Counted from the stretch's first letter, positions 6,746 to 13,630 are shown. The stretch is 14,092 bases of DNA from an uncultured Candidatus Saccharibacteria bacterium (GCA_937996675.1 CALKUN010000008.1:1-14092), one strand, 5' to 3'. Program-made: numbers and translations. The notes: generated from the letters alone by a model not told the origin.

Positions 6746-8764
6746 CTAAGCTGCGGCGAGAAGCTTGAGAAATGCTGGCTCATCGAGGACAGTCACACCG
6801 AGACTTTCGGCTTTTGTCAGCTTACTGCCAGCTTCGACACCCGCTACGACATAGGTCGTTTTACGAGATACTGATCCAGTCACATTGCCCCCGAGGTCAG
6901 AGATCTTCTCGCCGGCTTCTTCACGAGTCATCGATGAGAGCGTCCCAGTCAGTACCCAGGTGGTGCCCGCAAACTGAGCCGATGGAGCTAGCTTTGATTC
7001 TGACTTCACCTTCACGCCAGCATCCAGCAGGTCGTCAATCAGCCTGGAGGCTTCAGCGCTCGCCAGCCAATGCGACAAGCTCTCCGCTACAACCGTACCG
7101 ACACCAGGTATCTCAGCCAGATCTGCGAGACTCGCCTGACGCACTTTGTCGAGTGATCCGAAGTAGCTTGCGATATCAGATGCCGTCTTGGCGCCCACAT
7201 GCCGTACGCCAAGCGCAAAGATGAAACGCCCGAGACGAATTTCGCGTGCAGCGGCGATAGCTGCGATGAGGTTATCGGCACTCGTCTCAGCAAACCGATC
7301 CATGCCAAGTAAATCATCTTTAGTCAGTCGGAAGAAGTCAGCCGGAGTCTTCACGAGGCCCACCTCCATGAGCTGAGATACAATCTTCTCTCCCAAGCCA
7401 TCAATATCAAAGGCCGTCCGTGACACAAAGTGAATCAACTGTTGCCAGTGCACTTGTGCGGTAGTGAGGTCAGCCAGCCGCGCAACAGCTTCACCTTCTG
7501 GACGCACAACAGCCACACCGTCAATCTCCCGCGGCATGACAAATTTTTTTTCCTTACCGGTACGCAGCTCCTTGAGAGGTCGTAGGACCTCGGGAATGAT
7601 ATCTCCGGCCTTCTGAATGATCACCGTGTCACCGATGAGCAGTTCTTTGCGCGCAATCTCATCTGCGTTATGAAGCGTGGCGCGTGCCACGGTAGATCCC
7701 GCCACCTTGACAGGTGTTAGTACAGCATAGGGCGTCACAGCACCGGTGCGTCCAATGGATACCCGGATGTCCTCCAGAATCGTCGTGGCCTGCTCGGCTG
7801 GAAACTTATAGGCTACGGCTGCTCGTGGCACTTTGCCGACGATACCAAGCTGCTTGTAGCTCGCCACATCATTGACCGTAACTACGAGTCCATCAATACC
7901 AAACGGTAGCTTGGCGCGCAGCTCACTCGCCTCCGCAACATATCCTTCAATGTCCGCCAAGTCATGCAGGACTCGTTCGTGTGGAGCGACCTTAAACCCA
8001 AGACGACGAGTCCACTCATGCTTCATTGTGAGAGATTCCAGTCCTGGATACTCTCCGACCAAACCGTAGCAGAAAAACTCTAATCGTCGCTCCAGTGTTA
8101 CGGCCGGATCAAGCTGACGAATCGAGCCGGCTCCAGCGTTACGTGGGTTGGCAAACAGTGGAAGGCCTTCCTTCTCGCGCTCGACGTTGATGCGGTCAAA
8201 CTCCTTCTTTGGCAACACGATCTCACCACGCACCTCAAAGCGACCACGATAGATTTCTCGCGGCAATGACTTGTCATCACGAAGCTTCAGTGGCACCGTG
8301 CGGACGGTACGGACAGTGTGCGTAACATCCTCACCGACTTCCCCATCACCACGCGTAACAGCTCGCGCAAATGCGCCATCTTCATAAATAAGACTCATGG
8401 CGAGGCCATCCATCTTCAGCTCGGCACAATACTCGGGCGGGCTCCCACCGAGAAGCTTCTCAACTCGCTTTTCCCAGGCTACAACATCGTCCAAGGAGAA
8501 CACATCCTGCAATGAAAGCATGCGCTGAGCATGATCGACCTTCTTGAAGGCGTCTTTAGCTTCACCAAGAAAGCCTTTTTGCGATGGTGAGTCAGGTGTG
8601 ATGAGATCTGGATGTTCGGCTTCAATGGCACGAAGCTCATTATTCAGCGAGTCATAGACTGCGTCATCGACTTCGGGGCTATCGAGCACATAATACTGAT
8701 AGGCATACTCGCTGAGCTGCTCGCGTAGGGCTTTGACGCGCTTACTGGCAGCCGACTTATTCAT
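6746..8764 (-). CDS. ligA: NAD-dependent DNA ligase LigA, zinc finger degenerate
   Basis: A 672-residue protein that seals nicks in DNA during replication and repair using NAD. I place the start at 8764 (MNKSAASKRV), not at the upstream ATG at 8800, because it has GAGG just upstream, overlaps the preceding stop by eight bases, and fits the family N-terminus. Domains: Ia with YYVLDSPEVDDAVYD (about 24-38); adenylation domain with the catalytic lysine K117 in ELKMDGLAMSL; OB fold with VGKVPRAAVAYKFPAEQA and QKAGDIIPEVL; helix-hairpin-helix region with DIDGLGEKIV and ALGVRHVG; BRCT domain at about 596-672 with the conserved TGTL and TTYVVAG. The tetracysteine zinc finger expected at about 410-440 keeps its length and flanks (FVMP ... 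RPEGEAVAR ... HFVSR) but contains no cysteine at all. Length is otherwise normal. Confidence 0.97.
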   Translation of the reverse strand: MNKSAASKRVKALREQLSEYAYQYYVLDSPEVDDAVYDSLNNELRAIEAEHPDLITPDSPSQKGFLGEAKDAFKKVDHAQRMLSLQDVFSLDDVVAWEKRVEKLLGGSPPEYCAELKMDGLAMSLIYEDGAFARAVTRGDGEVGEDVTHTVRTVRTVPLKLRDDKSLPREIYRGRFEVRGEIVLPKKEFDRINVEREKEGLPLFANPRNAGAGSIRQLDPAVTLERRLEFFCYGLVGEYPGLESLTMKHEWTRRLGFKVAPHERVLHDLADIEGYVAEASELRAKLPFGIDGLVVTVNDVASYKQLGIVGKVPRAAVAYKFPAEQATTILEDIRVSIGRTGAVTPYAVLTPVKVAGSTVARATLHNADEIARKELLIGDTVIIQKAGDIIPEVLRPLKELRTGKEKKFVMPREIDGVAVVRPEGEAVARLADLTTAQVHWQQLIHFVSRTAFDIDGLGEKIVSQLMEVGLVKTPADFFRLTKDDLLGMDRFAETSADNLIAAIAAAREIRLGRFIFALGVRHVGAKTASDIASYFGSLDKVRQASLADLAEIPGVGTVVAESLSHWLASAEASRLIDDLLDAGVKVKSESKLAPSAQFAGTTWVLTGTLSSMTREEAGEKISDLGGNVTGSVSRKTTYVVAGVEAGSKLTKAESLGVTVLDEPAFLKLLAAA

Positions 8765-9512
8765 GAGCCTCGAGGAGCTTCTTATATACAGTTGCACCAT
8801 AGCAGAATACGAATGGAGTCAGGATCCAGCTCAATATCGCGTCCACAAAGAGTTGCGTTTGTTCGCTCTGTAAGGCCGGCGCAACAGTGCCGCCCAGCCA
8901 CACAATGAAGCCACCAAATACTGCCACTACACCAAGTGCGCCGAAGACCCTGAGAATGAGTGGCCGTGCATATCGTCGAGCCAATCGCCCAGATATCCGT
9001 AGACTCTGCAGCACGGTCAGGGACATATCGTCCATCATGGCGAAGAGCGAGAAGCTGGCATGGAGTGCAATGAGAAGACCAGCGGCACAAAGTGGCAGGA
9101 TCAGCAGGAGCCACGCAGCAGTGGCTTGCCCAACGAGGACTAGTCCAAGCAAGAGCACGCCTGCGAGGAGTGGCAGCGTGTGTGCCACGAGCACAATCAA
9201 GAGGCCAGCACCAGAGAGGTATCGCGACATCACTCCATTATAAAAAGGCAGTAATCGCACTTCCTTGCGCTGCCACCCGACCGTGACGAGTCGCGCAAGG
9301 AGCATTGTATTGAAGATCGTGATGAGTCCGATCACAGCACCATATTGGTCACCGGTGTAATCGTCAGACAGCCAACGTAGCAGTACGATGAGTGCCAGCG
9401 GTGGAAAAGTCGCCACAAGGATCTGATGCAACCGGCCTCGGTACAGCTGCCACGTATCGGCGACGCTCTTCTGCAAGGGTCGAGATGAAGTCTCTGGCTT
9501 GGGCTTTTTCAT
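8757..9512 (-). CDS. Polytopic membrane protein of unknown function (about six helices)
   Basis: A 251-residue very hydrophobic protein with a basic N-terminal tail and hydrophobic stretches at about 29-46, 57-76, 97-125, 130-158, 187-212 and 222-246. The central LRISGRLARRYARPLILR (about 170-188) is an amphipathic basic linker. The layout resembles the membrane domain seen in glycerophosphodiester-phosphodiesterase-type or YciC-like proteins, with a C-terminal 'TPF-F-YGATVYKKLLE', but I cannot assign a family by eye. A good AAAGGAG ribosome site precedes the ATG. It starts two bases after the htpX stop and ends inside the ligA start, so it lies within an htpX-ligA transcript. Confidence 0.75.
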   Translation of the reverse strand: MKKPKPETSSRPLQKSVADTWQLYRGRLHQILVATFPPLALIVLLRWLSDDYTGDQYGAVIGLITIFNTMLLARLVTVGWQRKEVRLLPFYNGVMSRYLSGAGLLIVLVAHTLPLLAGVLLLGLVLVGQATAAWLLLILPLCAAGLLIALHASFSLFAMMDDMSLTVLQSLRISGRLARRYARPLILRVFGALGVVAVFGGFIVWLGGTVAPALQSEQTQLFVDAILSWILTPFVFCYGATVYKKLLEAHE

Positions 9513-9514
9513 AG

Positions 9515-10435
9515 CTACTCCTTTGTTCCCATTTCTGAGAGACGCTTAATACGATCGGCAGTCGGTGGATGTGTCGAGAAGAGTTTGGCCGCAAAGCTCT
9601 TGCCTCCCTTACCCTCCACGTTCGCACGAAGTGGATTGATAATATACATATTTGCCGTCGCCTTGTTGGCAGCTTCGAGTGGCTCGGTGTCACCAGCAAT
9701 CTTCTTGAGCGCACTAGCAAGACCATCTGGGTAGCGTGTTAATAGCGCCCCCGAAGCGTCGGCCAAATATTCACGCTTACGAGATACGGCTAGCTGGATG
9801 AGGAGCCCAATGATCGGCGCTACGATAGCCAACACAATAGCCAGGAGCATGAAGATCACCTGCGCTTGCCCGCCATTATTATTGTTGTCATCACGATCAC
9901 CGCCGAAAAAGAACCCCCAACGCAGGAAGAAGTCGGACAGCAATGCAATGACCGAGACGAGCACAGCAATAAGACTCATCATGCGGATATCATAGTTGCC
10001 AATATGGCTCAGCTCGTGCGCGATCACACCCTCCAGCTCACGCTTCTCGAGCTTCTGCAGGAGCCCTTCGGTCACGCATACTACGGCGTGCTCAGGATCT
10101 CGGCCGGTCGCAAAGGCGTTTGGTGCCGAGTCGGAAATAATATACACACGTGGGGTTGGTAATCCAGCCGTAATCGCGAGATTCTCGACTACCCTATAAA
10201 GCTCCGGAGAGTCAGCCTTTTTCACTTCACGAGCGCCAGATACCGCCAGTACCATCTTGTCGGAATTGAAGTAGCTAATCCACGAATACAAGATCGAGAT
10301 TGATGTCGCCACATACAAGATAATCGGACTATCGAGCGCACGGGCAAAGACCCAGCTGATCCCAATGGTGACCAGGATGAAGGCAAATACGAGCAGGCTG
10401 GAGTTGCGTTTGTTCTTGGCGATTTCGGTATACAT
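9515..10435 (-). CDS. htpX: HtpX-family membrane zinc metalloprotease (M48)
   Basis: A 306-residue integral membrane protease of the kind that degrades misfolded membrane proteins. I choose the start MYTEIAKNKRNS at 10435 rather than an ATG 14 codons upstream (10477), because a perfect -10 box lies between the two and the shorter N-terminus fits HtpX. Two N-terminal helices (about 15-60) precede the conserved LPTPRVYII and APNAFATGRDP. The zinc site HELSH (H140, E141, H144) is intact, with the third ligand E222 in KREYLADA. Two more membrane helices (about 151-170 and 192-217) flank a Gly/Asp/Asn-rich loop (GGDRDDNNNNGG). The C-terminus has FSTHPPTADRIKRL, typical of HtpX. The E. coli protein has 293 residues. 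It is first in a run with the six-helix protein and ligA. Confidence 0.96.
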   Translation of the reverse strand: MYTEIAKNKRNSSLLVFAFILVTIGISWVFARALDSPIILYVATSISILYSWISYFNSDKMVLAVSGAREVKKADSPELYRVVENLAITAGLPTPRVYIISDSAPNAFATGRDPEHAVVCVTEGLLQKLEKRELEGVIAHELSHIGNYDIRMMSLIAVLVSVIALLSDFFLRWGFFFGGDRDDNNNNGGQAQVIFMLLAIVLAIVAPIIGLLIQLAVSRKREYLADASGALLTRYPDGLASALKKIAGDTEPLEAANKATANMYIINPLRANVEGKGGKSFAAKLFSTHPPTADRIKRLSEMGTKE

Positions 10436-10445
10436 ATTGCTCTCT

Positions 10446-10465
10446 ATTATACCTGAAATCAGGTA
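10446..10465 (-). promoter_or_regulatory. htpX -10 box overlapped by a perfect palindrome (possible operator)
   Basis: On the minus strand TATAAT (10446-10451) matches the -10 consensus fully and lies ten bases before the htpX ATG. A 16-base palindrome (10450-10465; arms TACCTGA and TCAGGTA around two bases) overlaps its upstream edge. No convincing -35 is seen. A protein bound to the palindrome would either block or replace contacts at -35, so regulation here is plausible but unproven. Confidence 0.6.
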
Positions 10466-10495
10466 GCTTGAGCTCACTTTTCATTGGCCGAATCA

Positions 10496-10524
10496 TAGAC
10501 TTATTTCTTAAATTATTGTACAGT
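10496..10524 (+). promoter_or_regulatory. Promoter of the 191-residue membrane protein gene
   Basis: TAGACT (10496-10501) and TACAGT (10519-10524), each four of six to consensus, are separated by 17 bases. The predicted start of transcription near 10531 leaves a leader of about 30 bases that contains AAGGAAG as the ribosome site. Confidence 0.45.
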
Positions 10525-10561
10525 ATGCCCAGTTCGTTACTCGACAACAAGGAAGTCAACG

Positions 10562-11137
10562 ATGGACCAAACACCAGAAACCACTCAATGGATTGATCTG
10601 CACGGCTATGAAGGCTATGGGGCGATTCGATCATCTTCTGAGCGCAAATTCAGTGAGTCATTCCCGAACGACGCATCACTTTTCTCGAAGATCACCGGGT
10701 ACATCGCTTTCTCCATTGCGATCGTCTCACTTATCTCGGCACTCATCGCCACAATCGCCGCGATGTGGACAAACAGCTTTGAGAACTTCGGAGATGATTT
10801 CAGCAATGCGTTCCGCCTCGTCCTCTACGGGATGGTTCTTTCGGCAACATTCCTCATCCCGCGCTGGTACATGCAATTGAGGTTCCGCCTGACCAAGTCG
10901 CAGGCACAATACTGGCGCGAGAACCAGGCGCTTCGGAAGGCAATGCAAAACCGCAACAAGCATGTCTCGCTCAGTGAGGTCATCGCTGCTGCCGAACAGG
11001 CGGATCTGAAAGCTCGCCCAGCTTATTCGAGGAAGAGACTCTTTGAATATGCTCAGCGAGAAGCCGAGCGCAGCGGTACTGCTGCCACTGACCTCCTCCA
11101 GGGGGCTTTGAACCAAGCTGTTGAGGAGCCGCAGTAA
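10562..11137 (+). CDS. Two-helix membrane protein of unknown function
   Basis: A 191-residue protein that I do not recognise. Residues 1-43 are polar; helix 1 is about 44-69; a short loop holds NSFENFGDDF; helix 2 is about 84-104; residues 105-191 are charged and helical, probably inside the cell (KSQAQYWRENQALRKAMQNR, then SLSEVIAAAEQAD and a tail). The ATG at 10562 has AGGAAG eight bases upstream. It is transcribed away from htpX, with its own promoter and a strong terminator right after it, so it is a single-gene unit. Its plan (polar N-terminus, helix, loop with a FGD motif, helix, helical tail) is like that of the next gene. Confidence 0.8.
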   Translation: MDQTPETTQWIDLHGYEGYGAIRSSSERKFSESFPNDASLFSKITGYIAFSIAIVSLISALIATIAAMWTNSFENFGDDFSNAFRLVLYGMVLSATFLIPRWYMQLRFRLTKSQAQYWRENQALRKAMQNRNKHVSLSEVIAAAEQADLKARPAYSRKRLFEYAQREAERSGTAATDLLQGALNQAVEEPQ

Positions 11138-11144
11138 TTACCCT

Positions 11145-11183
11145 ACGGGGCTAGGCGTGTCCTAGCCCCGTTATCATTTTTAT
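11145..11183 (+). terminator. Intrinsic terminator, 11-bp stem
   Basis: Arms ACGGGGCTAGG (11145-11155) and CCTAGCCCCGT (11161-11171) pair perfectly around CGTGT and are followed by TATCATTTTTATT. It lies seven bases after the stop of the 191-residue protein gene. Confidence 0.92.
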
Positions 11184-11207
11184 TACACACATATTAGTGC
11201 CGAGTGT

Positions 11208-11213
11208 TAAAAT
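11208..11213 (+). promoter_or_regulatory. Possible -10 box for the 198-residue membrane protein gene
   Basis: TAAAAT, five of six to consensus, lies 28 bases before the ATG. TTACAC about 19 bases upstream is a weak -35 candidate. Some promoter must exist here, since a strong terminator lies just upstream. Confidence 0.35.
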
Positions 11214-11241
11214 ACTCTCACTCGCCCTCCCTAGGAGAAGC

Positions 11242-11838
11242 ATGCTCATCACCCAGCCCAGTAAAAACTTCGAGAACCTCCTTCGAGGACTCGAGATCTC
11301 ACGTACCGACCACAACCACCCCCGAAGTAAGTGGCGTCACGCCAGTTACTACATCGGTCCTGTGCTCTTCATCTTCGCAGCCTGCACGCTCGTGATGTTC
11401 ATCATGACTTTGCGCAACGAGCTCAATCACTTCGGCGACACGCCGGCTTACGACGGCCCGACCATCGGGGAGTTCTTCCTGAATGCCCTGCTGCTGTCGT
11501 TGCCGTTTCAGCTCCTCCCGCTCTTTCATGCCCAGCTGGACATCCCGCAAGCTTGCCGCTTGCAACGTCGTTTCGGCTGCAGCTACGAAGATGCCTACTA
11601 CATCTCCAAAAACCCCAAGCTGCGAGTATTGGCCAATCGCATCTCTGACGTGAACGAGTTCCAGATGCTGGTCGATGCTGGTCGATACCACAACGAGCTC
11701 ACCAGGTACCTGTGGGTAATCGAGACCATGCCCGAACAGCTGGAGGAGTTCAGTAACCAGCACGCTCGCGTTCTCCTGCGCACGATCGGGATACAACGAG
11801 CGCTGATCGAGAGCCAAACGCTGCGCAAGCCTGTGTAG
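11242..11838 (+). CDS. Two-helix membrane protein of unknown function
   Basis: A 198-residue protein that I do not recognise. The start at 11242 (MLITQPSKNF) is chosen over an upstream ATG at 11197 because TAGGAGAAGC, a strong Shine-Dalgarno site, stands directly before it. Residues 1-35 are polar and basic; helix 1 is about 36-57; the loop contains NELNHFGDTPAYDG; helix 2 is about 77-96; the remainder (QACRLQRRFGCSYEDAYYIS and onward) is a mostly helical soluble domain. The plan and the HFGD-containing loop recall the 191-residue neighbour, so the two may be distant paralogues. It stands alone between two strong terminators. Confidence 0.8.
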   Translation: MLITQPSKNFENLLRGLEISRTDHNHPRSKWRHASYYIGPVLFIFAACTLVMFIMTLRNELNHFGDTPAYDGPTIGEFFLNALLLSLPFQLLPLFHAQLDIPQACRLQRRFGCSYEDAYYISKNPKLRVLANRISDVNEFQMLVDAGRYHNELTRYLWVIETMPEQLEEFSNQHARVLLRTIGIQRALIESQTLRKPV

Positions 11839-11859
11839 TACGAGACCATCAGACTATTC

Positions 11860-11897
11860 CGAGATTCGGATGGTGTATCCGAATCTCGATCTTTTTA
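11860..11897 (+). terminator. Intrinsic terminator, 12-bp stem
   Basis: Arms CGAGATTCGGAT (11860-11871) and ATCCGAATCTCG (11877-11888) pair perfectly around GGTGT and are followed by ATCTTTTTAC. It ends the 198-residue protein gene, whose stop is 22 bases upstream. Confidence 0.92.
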
Positions 11898-11908
11898 CTC
11901 ACTATTCT

Positions 11909-11937
11909 TTGACAGGGATCCATACTTATTATATAAT
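11909..11937 (+). promoter_or_regulatory. Perfect-consensus sigma-70-type promoter for the HD hydrolase gene
   Basis: TTGACA (11909-11914) and TATAAT (11932-11937) both match the consensus fully and are 17 bases apart. Transcription should start near 11944, giving a leader of about 25 bases that contains AAAGG. This is the strongest promoter by sequence in the window. Confidence 0.9.
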
Positions 11938-11968
11938 ACATATAGAACCTACGACCGAAAGGCATGCT

Positions 11969-12634
11969 ATGCCGTTCTCACACATCCCGCACATGAGCGA
12001 CAAGGGCTACGTCGAAGCCCGCCGCCAGAAGTTCATGCAGATGATTGCGCCGTTCTTCGACGATGCGGCCATGGAGATGATCGAGCAGTCCTACTTCATC
12101 TCGAAGAACGCTCATCGCATCCAGGTGCGCGATGACGGCACCCGATACTTCGAACACCCCAAGACGGTGGCGTGGTTGGTGTGTGTCCACTTTGGCATCC
12201 ACCACCGCAACACAATCATCAAGGCGTTGCTGCACGACATGATCGAGGACAGCTTCATCATGAAGCCTCGCTTCATCCGTCGCATGTTCAACAAGAAGAT
12301 CATGCATGGCGTCATCATCCTCTCGAAGAACACCTTCGACAAAGAGGCGTACGTCGACAAGAATGCGGCCTACTACAACCGCTTCATCACCGATGGCAAC
12401 TGGAGCGACTGCGCCATCAAGCTGTGTGACCGGATCCACAACATCCGCACCATGGACGGCATGGATCCCAGCCGCGTTGAGCGCAAGCTCGCGGAGACCG
12501 AGCGGTACTTCGAGCCGATCAAGAAGAAGCTCTGCGAGGAAGCTCCCAAGCGCTACCGCAAGGCAGCCTATGCCATCTGCGCCGAGCTCGAATCCTGCAT
12601 CGCCGCTCGCCGCGAGGCCCTGGCAGCGGCCTAG
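11969..12634 (+). CDS. Stand-alone HD-domain hydrolase, RelA/SpoT-hydrolase-like
   Basis: A 221-residue protein. The start at 11969 (MPFSHIPHMS) is set by the promoter and the AAAGG ribosome site; an in-frame ATG at 11870 lies upstream of the promoter inside the previous terminator. The HD metal site is visible: H63 (YFEHPKTVAWL), H89-D90 with E93-D94 (ALLHDMIED), and D154 with N158 (KLCDRIHNIRTM). These blocks and their spacing match the (p)ppGpp hydrolase domain of RelA/SpoT proteins (known residues H53, H77-D78, E81-D82, D144, N148 in the Streptococcus enzyme). There is no synthetase domain, so it would be a small alarmone hydrolase, or an HD enzyme acting on a related nucleotide. Third codon positions are mostly G or C, more than in the neighbours. 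It is a single-gene unit. Confidence 0.85.
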   Translation: MPFSHIPHMSDKGYVEARRQKFMQMIAPFFDDAAMEMIEQSYFISKNAHRIQVRDDGTRYFEHPKTVAWLVCVHFGIHHRNTIIKALLHDMIEDSFIMKPRFIRRMFNKKIMHGVIILSKNTFDKEAYVDKNAAYYNRFITDGNWSDCAIKLCDRIHNIRTMDGMDPSRVERKLAETERYFEPIKKKLCEEAPKRYRKAAYAICAELESCIAARREALAAA

Positions 12635-12643
12635 CCACACCAC

Positions 12644-12683
12644 TGAGGCCCGGACATCGTCCGGGCCTCATCGCATTTTTATT
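12644..12683 (+). terminator. Intrinsic terminator, 12-bp GC-rich stem
   Basis: Arms TGAGGCCCGGAC (12644-12655) and GTCCGGGCCTCA (12659-12670) pair perfectly around ATC and are followed by TCGCATTTTTATT. It ends the HD hydrolase gene. Read from the other side it has no T-run, so it would only weakly stop lemA. Confidence 0.92.
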
Positions 12684-12696
12684 GACTGTGGTTTGG

Positions 12697-13287
12697 TTAC
12701 TTCTTCGGAGCGTCTTCGTCAAAGTCAACAGCGACTGGCTTCTCTACCGCTGCCCGTTCGCTCTCTGCGACTTCGAAGAATTCGTATGGCTTGAATCCAA
12801 GTGATCCAGCAAACATATTGGTCGGGAACACCTTCAGCTTGATGTTGAAGTCACGAACGTTACCGTTATAGAAACGGCGTGAAGCCTGGATCTTGTCTTC
12901 GGTATCGACCAGCTCACCCTGGAGCTGCATGAAGTTCTGGTTGCTCTTCAGGTCTGGGTAGTTTTCTGAGACTGCGAAGAGTGTCTTGAGCGTACCGGAG
13001 AGCGCATTGTCGGCTTCGGCCTGCTTAGAAAGATCTCCTTCTGGAGCAGCAATGGCCTGGTTACGAGCCTTGGTGACTTCGAGGAGGACTGACTTCTCTT
13101 GCTTGGCAAAGCCTTTGACCGTCTCGATGATATTAGGAATGAGGTCGAGGCGACGCTTCATCTGGACAGTGATATCCGAGAAGGCTTCGTCAACACGGGT
13201 GTGCGAACGCACGAGACCGTTATAGGTGGACCACAGCCATACGGCGATGACCACCACGATGATGAGTACAATATAGAGAATTGTCAT
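12697..13287 (-). CDS. lemA: LemA family protein
   Basis: A 196-residue protein, normal for LemA. One N-terminal membrane helix (about 3-19) is followed by YNGLVRSHTRVDEAFSDI, then VQMKRRLDLIPNIIETVKGF, ENYPDLKSNQNFMQLQGEL, and ASRRFYNGNVRDFNIKLKVFP (as separate conserved blocks), all hallmarks of the family's four-helix domain. It has an acidic C-terminal tail. LemA's exact role is unknown; it is often found next to HtpX and is thought to work with it at the membrane. Here htpX lies 2.3 kb away with three + strand genes between. The ribosome site is GAAAGGA about nine bases before the ATG. It lies just downstream of tRNA-Cys on the same strand but has its own -10 box. Confidence 0.97.
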   Translation of the reverse strand: MTILYIVLIIVVVIAVWLWSTYNGLVRSHTRVDEAFSDITVQMKRRLDLIPNIIETVKGFAKQEKSVLLEVTKARNQAIAAPEGDLSKQAEADNALSGTLKTLFAVSENYPDLKSNQNFMQLQGELVDTEDKIQASRRFYNGNVRDFNIKLKVFPTNMFAGSLGFKPYEFFEVAESERAAVEKPVAVDFDEDAPKK

Positions 13288-13311
13288 AAAATCTGTCCTT
13301 TCGTTTGTTCC

Positions 13312-13317
13312 AGTATA
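13312..13317 (-). promoter_or_regulatory. Extended -10 promoter of lemA
   Basis: On the minus strand TATACT is preceded by TGC, giving an extended -10 element (TG-n-TATACT), which can work without a good -35; none is seen. Predicted transcription start near 13305 leaves a leader of about 18 bases that includes the ribosome site. Confidence 0.55.
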
Positions 13318-13338
13318 GCAGAATAGGTGTCATTAAAA

Positions 13339-13412
13339 TGGAGGCACCAACCGGATTTGAACCGGTGTACACGGTTTTGCAGACCGTTGCGTAACCACTC
13401 CGCCATGGTGCC
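13339..13412 (-). tRNA. tRNA-Cys (anticodon GCA)
   Basis: A full cloverleaf folds on the minus strand: acceptor GGCACCA/TGGTGCC with discriminator U, a 3-bp D stem, anticodon stem ACGGT/ACCGT around CUGCAAA (GCA at 13378-13380), a four-base variable loop, and T arm ACCGG-TTCAAAT-CCGGT. The 3' CCA is encoded (13339-13341). U as discriminator is the known identity base for Cys tRNA. Confidence 0.97.
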
Positions 13413-13424
13413 GGAAGTCTGGTC

Positions 13425-13435
13425 ATTATACCTGA
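13425..13435 (-). promoter_or_regulatory. -10 box of tRNA-Cys with upstream TCAGG
   Basis: On the minus strand TCAGG is followed directly by TATAAT (13425-13430), 12 bases before the tRNA. The same 11 bases occur at the htpX promoter. No -35 is evident. Confidence 0.6.
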
Positions 13436-13477
13436 TATGCTCGATGGTCGCTATCTTACCAGTAGGCATGACAAGCG

Positions 13478-13506
13478 TTGAAAAAACCTTCACAATCAGG
13501 TACTAT
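13478..13506 (+). promoter_or_regulatory. Promoter of tRNA-Phe
   Basis: TTGAAA (13478-13483, five of six) and TACTAT (13501-13506, four of six) are 17 bases apart. TCAGG again abuts the -10. Transcription would start near 13513, about 30 bases before the tRNA. The stretch 13413-13543 between the divergent tRNAs holds only these two promoters as far as I can see. Confidence 0.6.
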
Positions 13507-13543
13507 TACTCGAGTTCGCAACTTTATTTATCAATAGAATTAT

Positions 13544-13619
13544 GGCACCTTAGCTCAGTTGGTAGAGCGACGGCCTGAAGAGCCGTGCGTCGTAGGTTCA
13601 ATTCCTACAGGTGCCACCA
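13544..13619 (+). tRNA. tRNA-Phe (anticodon GAA)
   Basis: A regular 76-base cloverleaf with encoded CCA: acceptor GGCACCT/AGGTGCC, D arm with the usual AGTTGGTA loop, anticodon stem ACGGC/GCCGT around CUGAAGA (GAA at 13577-13579), five-base variable loop, T arm GTAGG-TTCAATT-CCTAC. It shares its first six bases with the divergent tRNA-Cys. Confidence 0.97.
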
Positions 13620-13630
13620 TTTTCACTTTT

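Noticed and set aside
8765..8800. Upstream ATG giving LigA 12 extra residues
   Set aside because: No ribosome site there, deep inside the upstream gene; the inner ATG fits the family and has GAGG close by.
10436..10477. Upstream ATG giving HtpX 14 extra residues
   Set aside because: The -10 box and palindrome lie inside that extension, and the extra residues do not resemble an HtpX N-terminus.
10727..11116. Minus-strand open frame of 129 codons opposite the 191-residue protein gene
   Set aside because: No start signals; the + strand frame has clear membrane helices and flanking promoter and terminator.
11299..11817. Minus-strand open frame of 172 codons opposite the 198-residue protein gene
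   Set aside because: No ribosome site or promoter; the + strand gene has a strong Shine-Dalgarno site, membrane helices and a terminator.
11978..12643. Long minus-strand open frame (221 codons) opposite the HD hydrolase gene
   Set aside because: It mirrors a GC-rich gene with a full HD signature, a consensus promoter and a terminator on the + strand; its own translation is an unbroken run of V/L/D/H residues typical of antisense to such codons.
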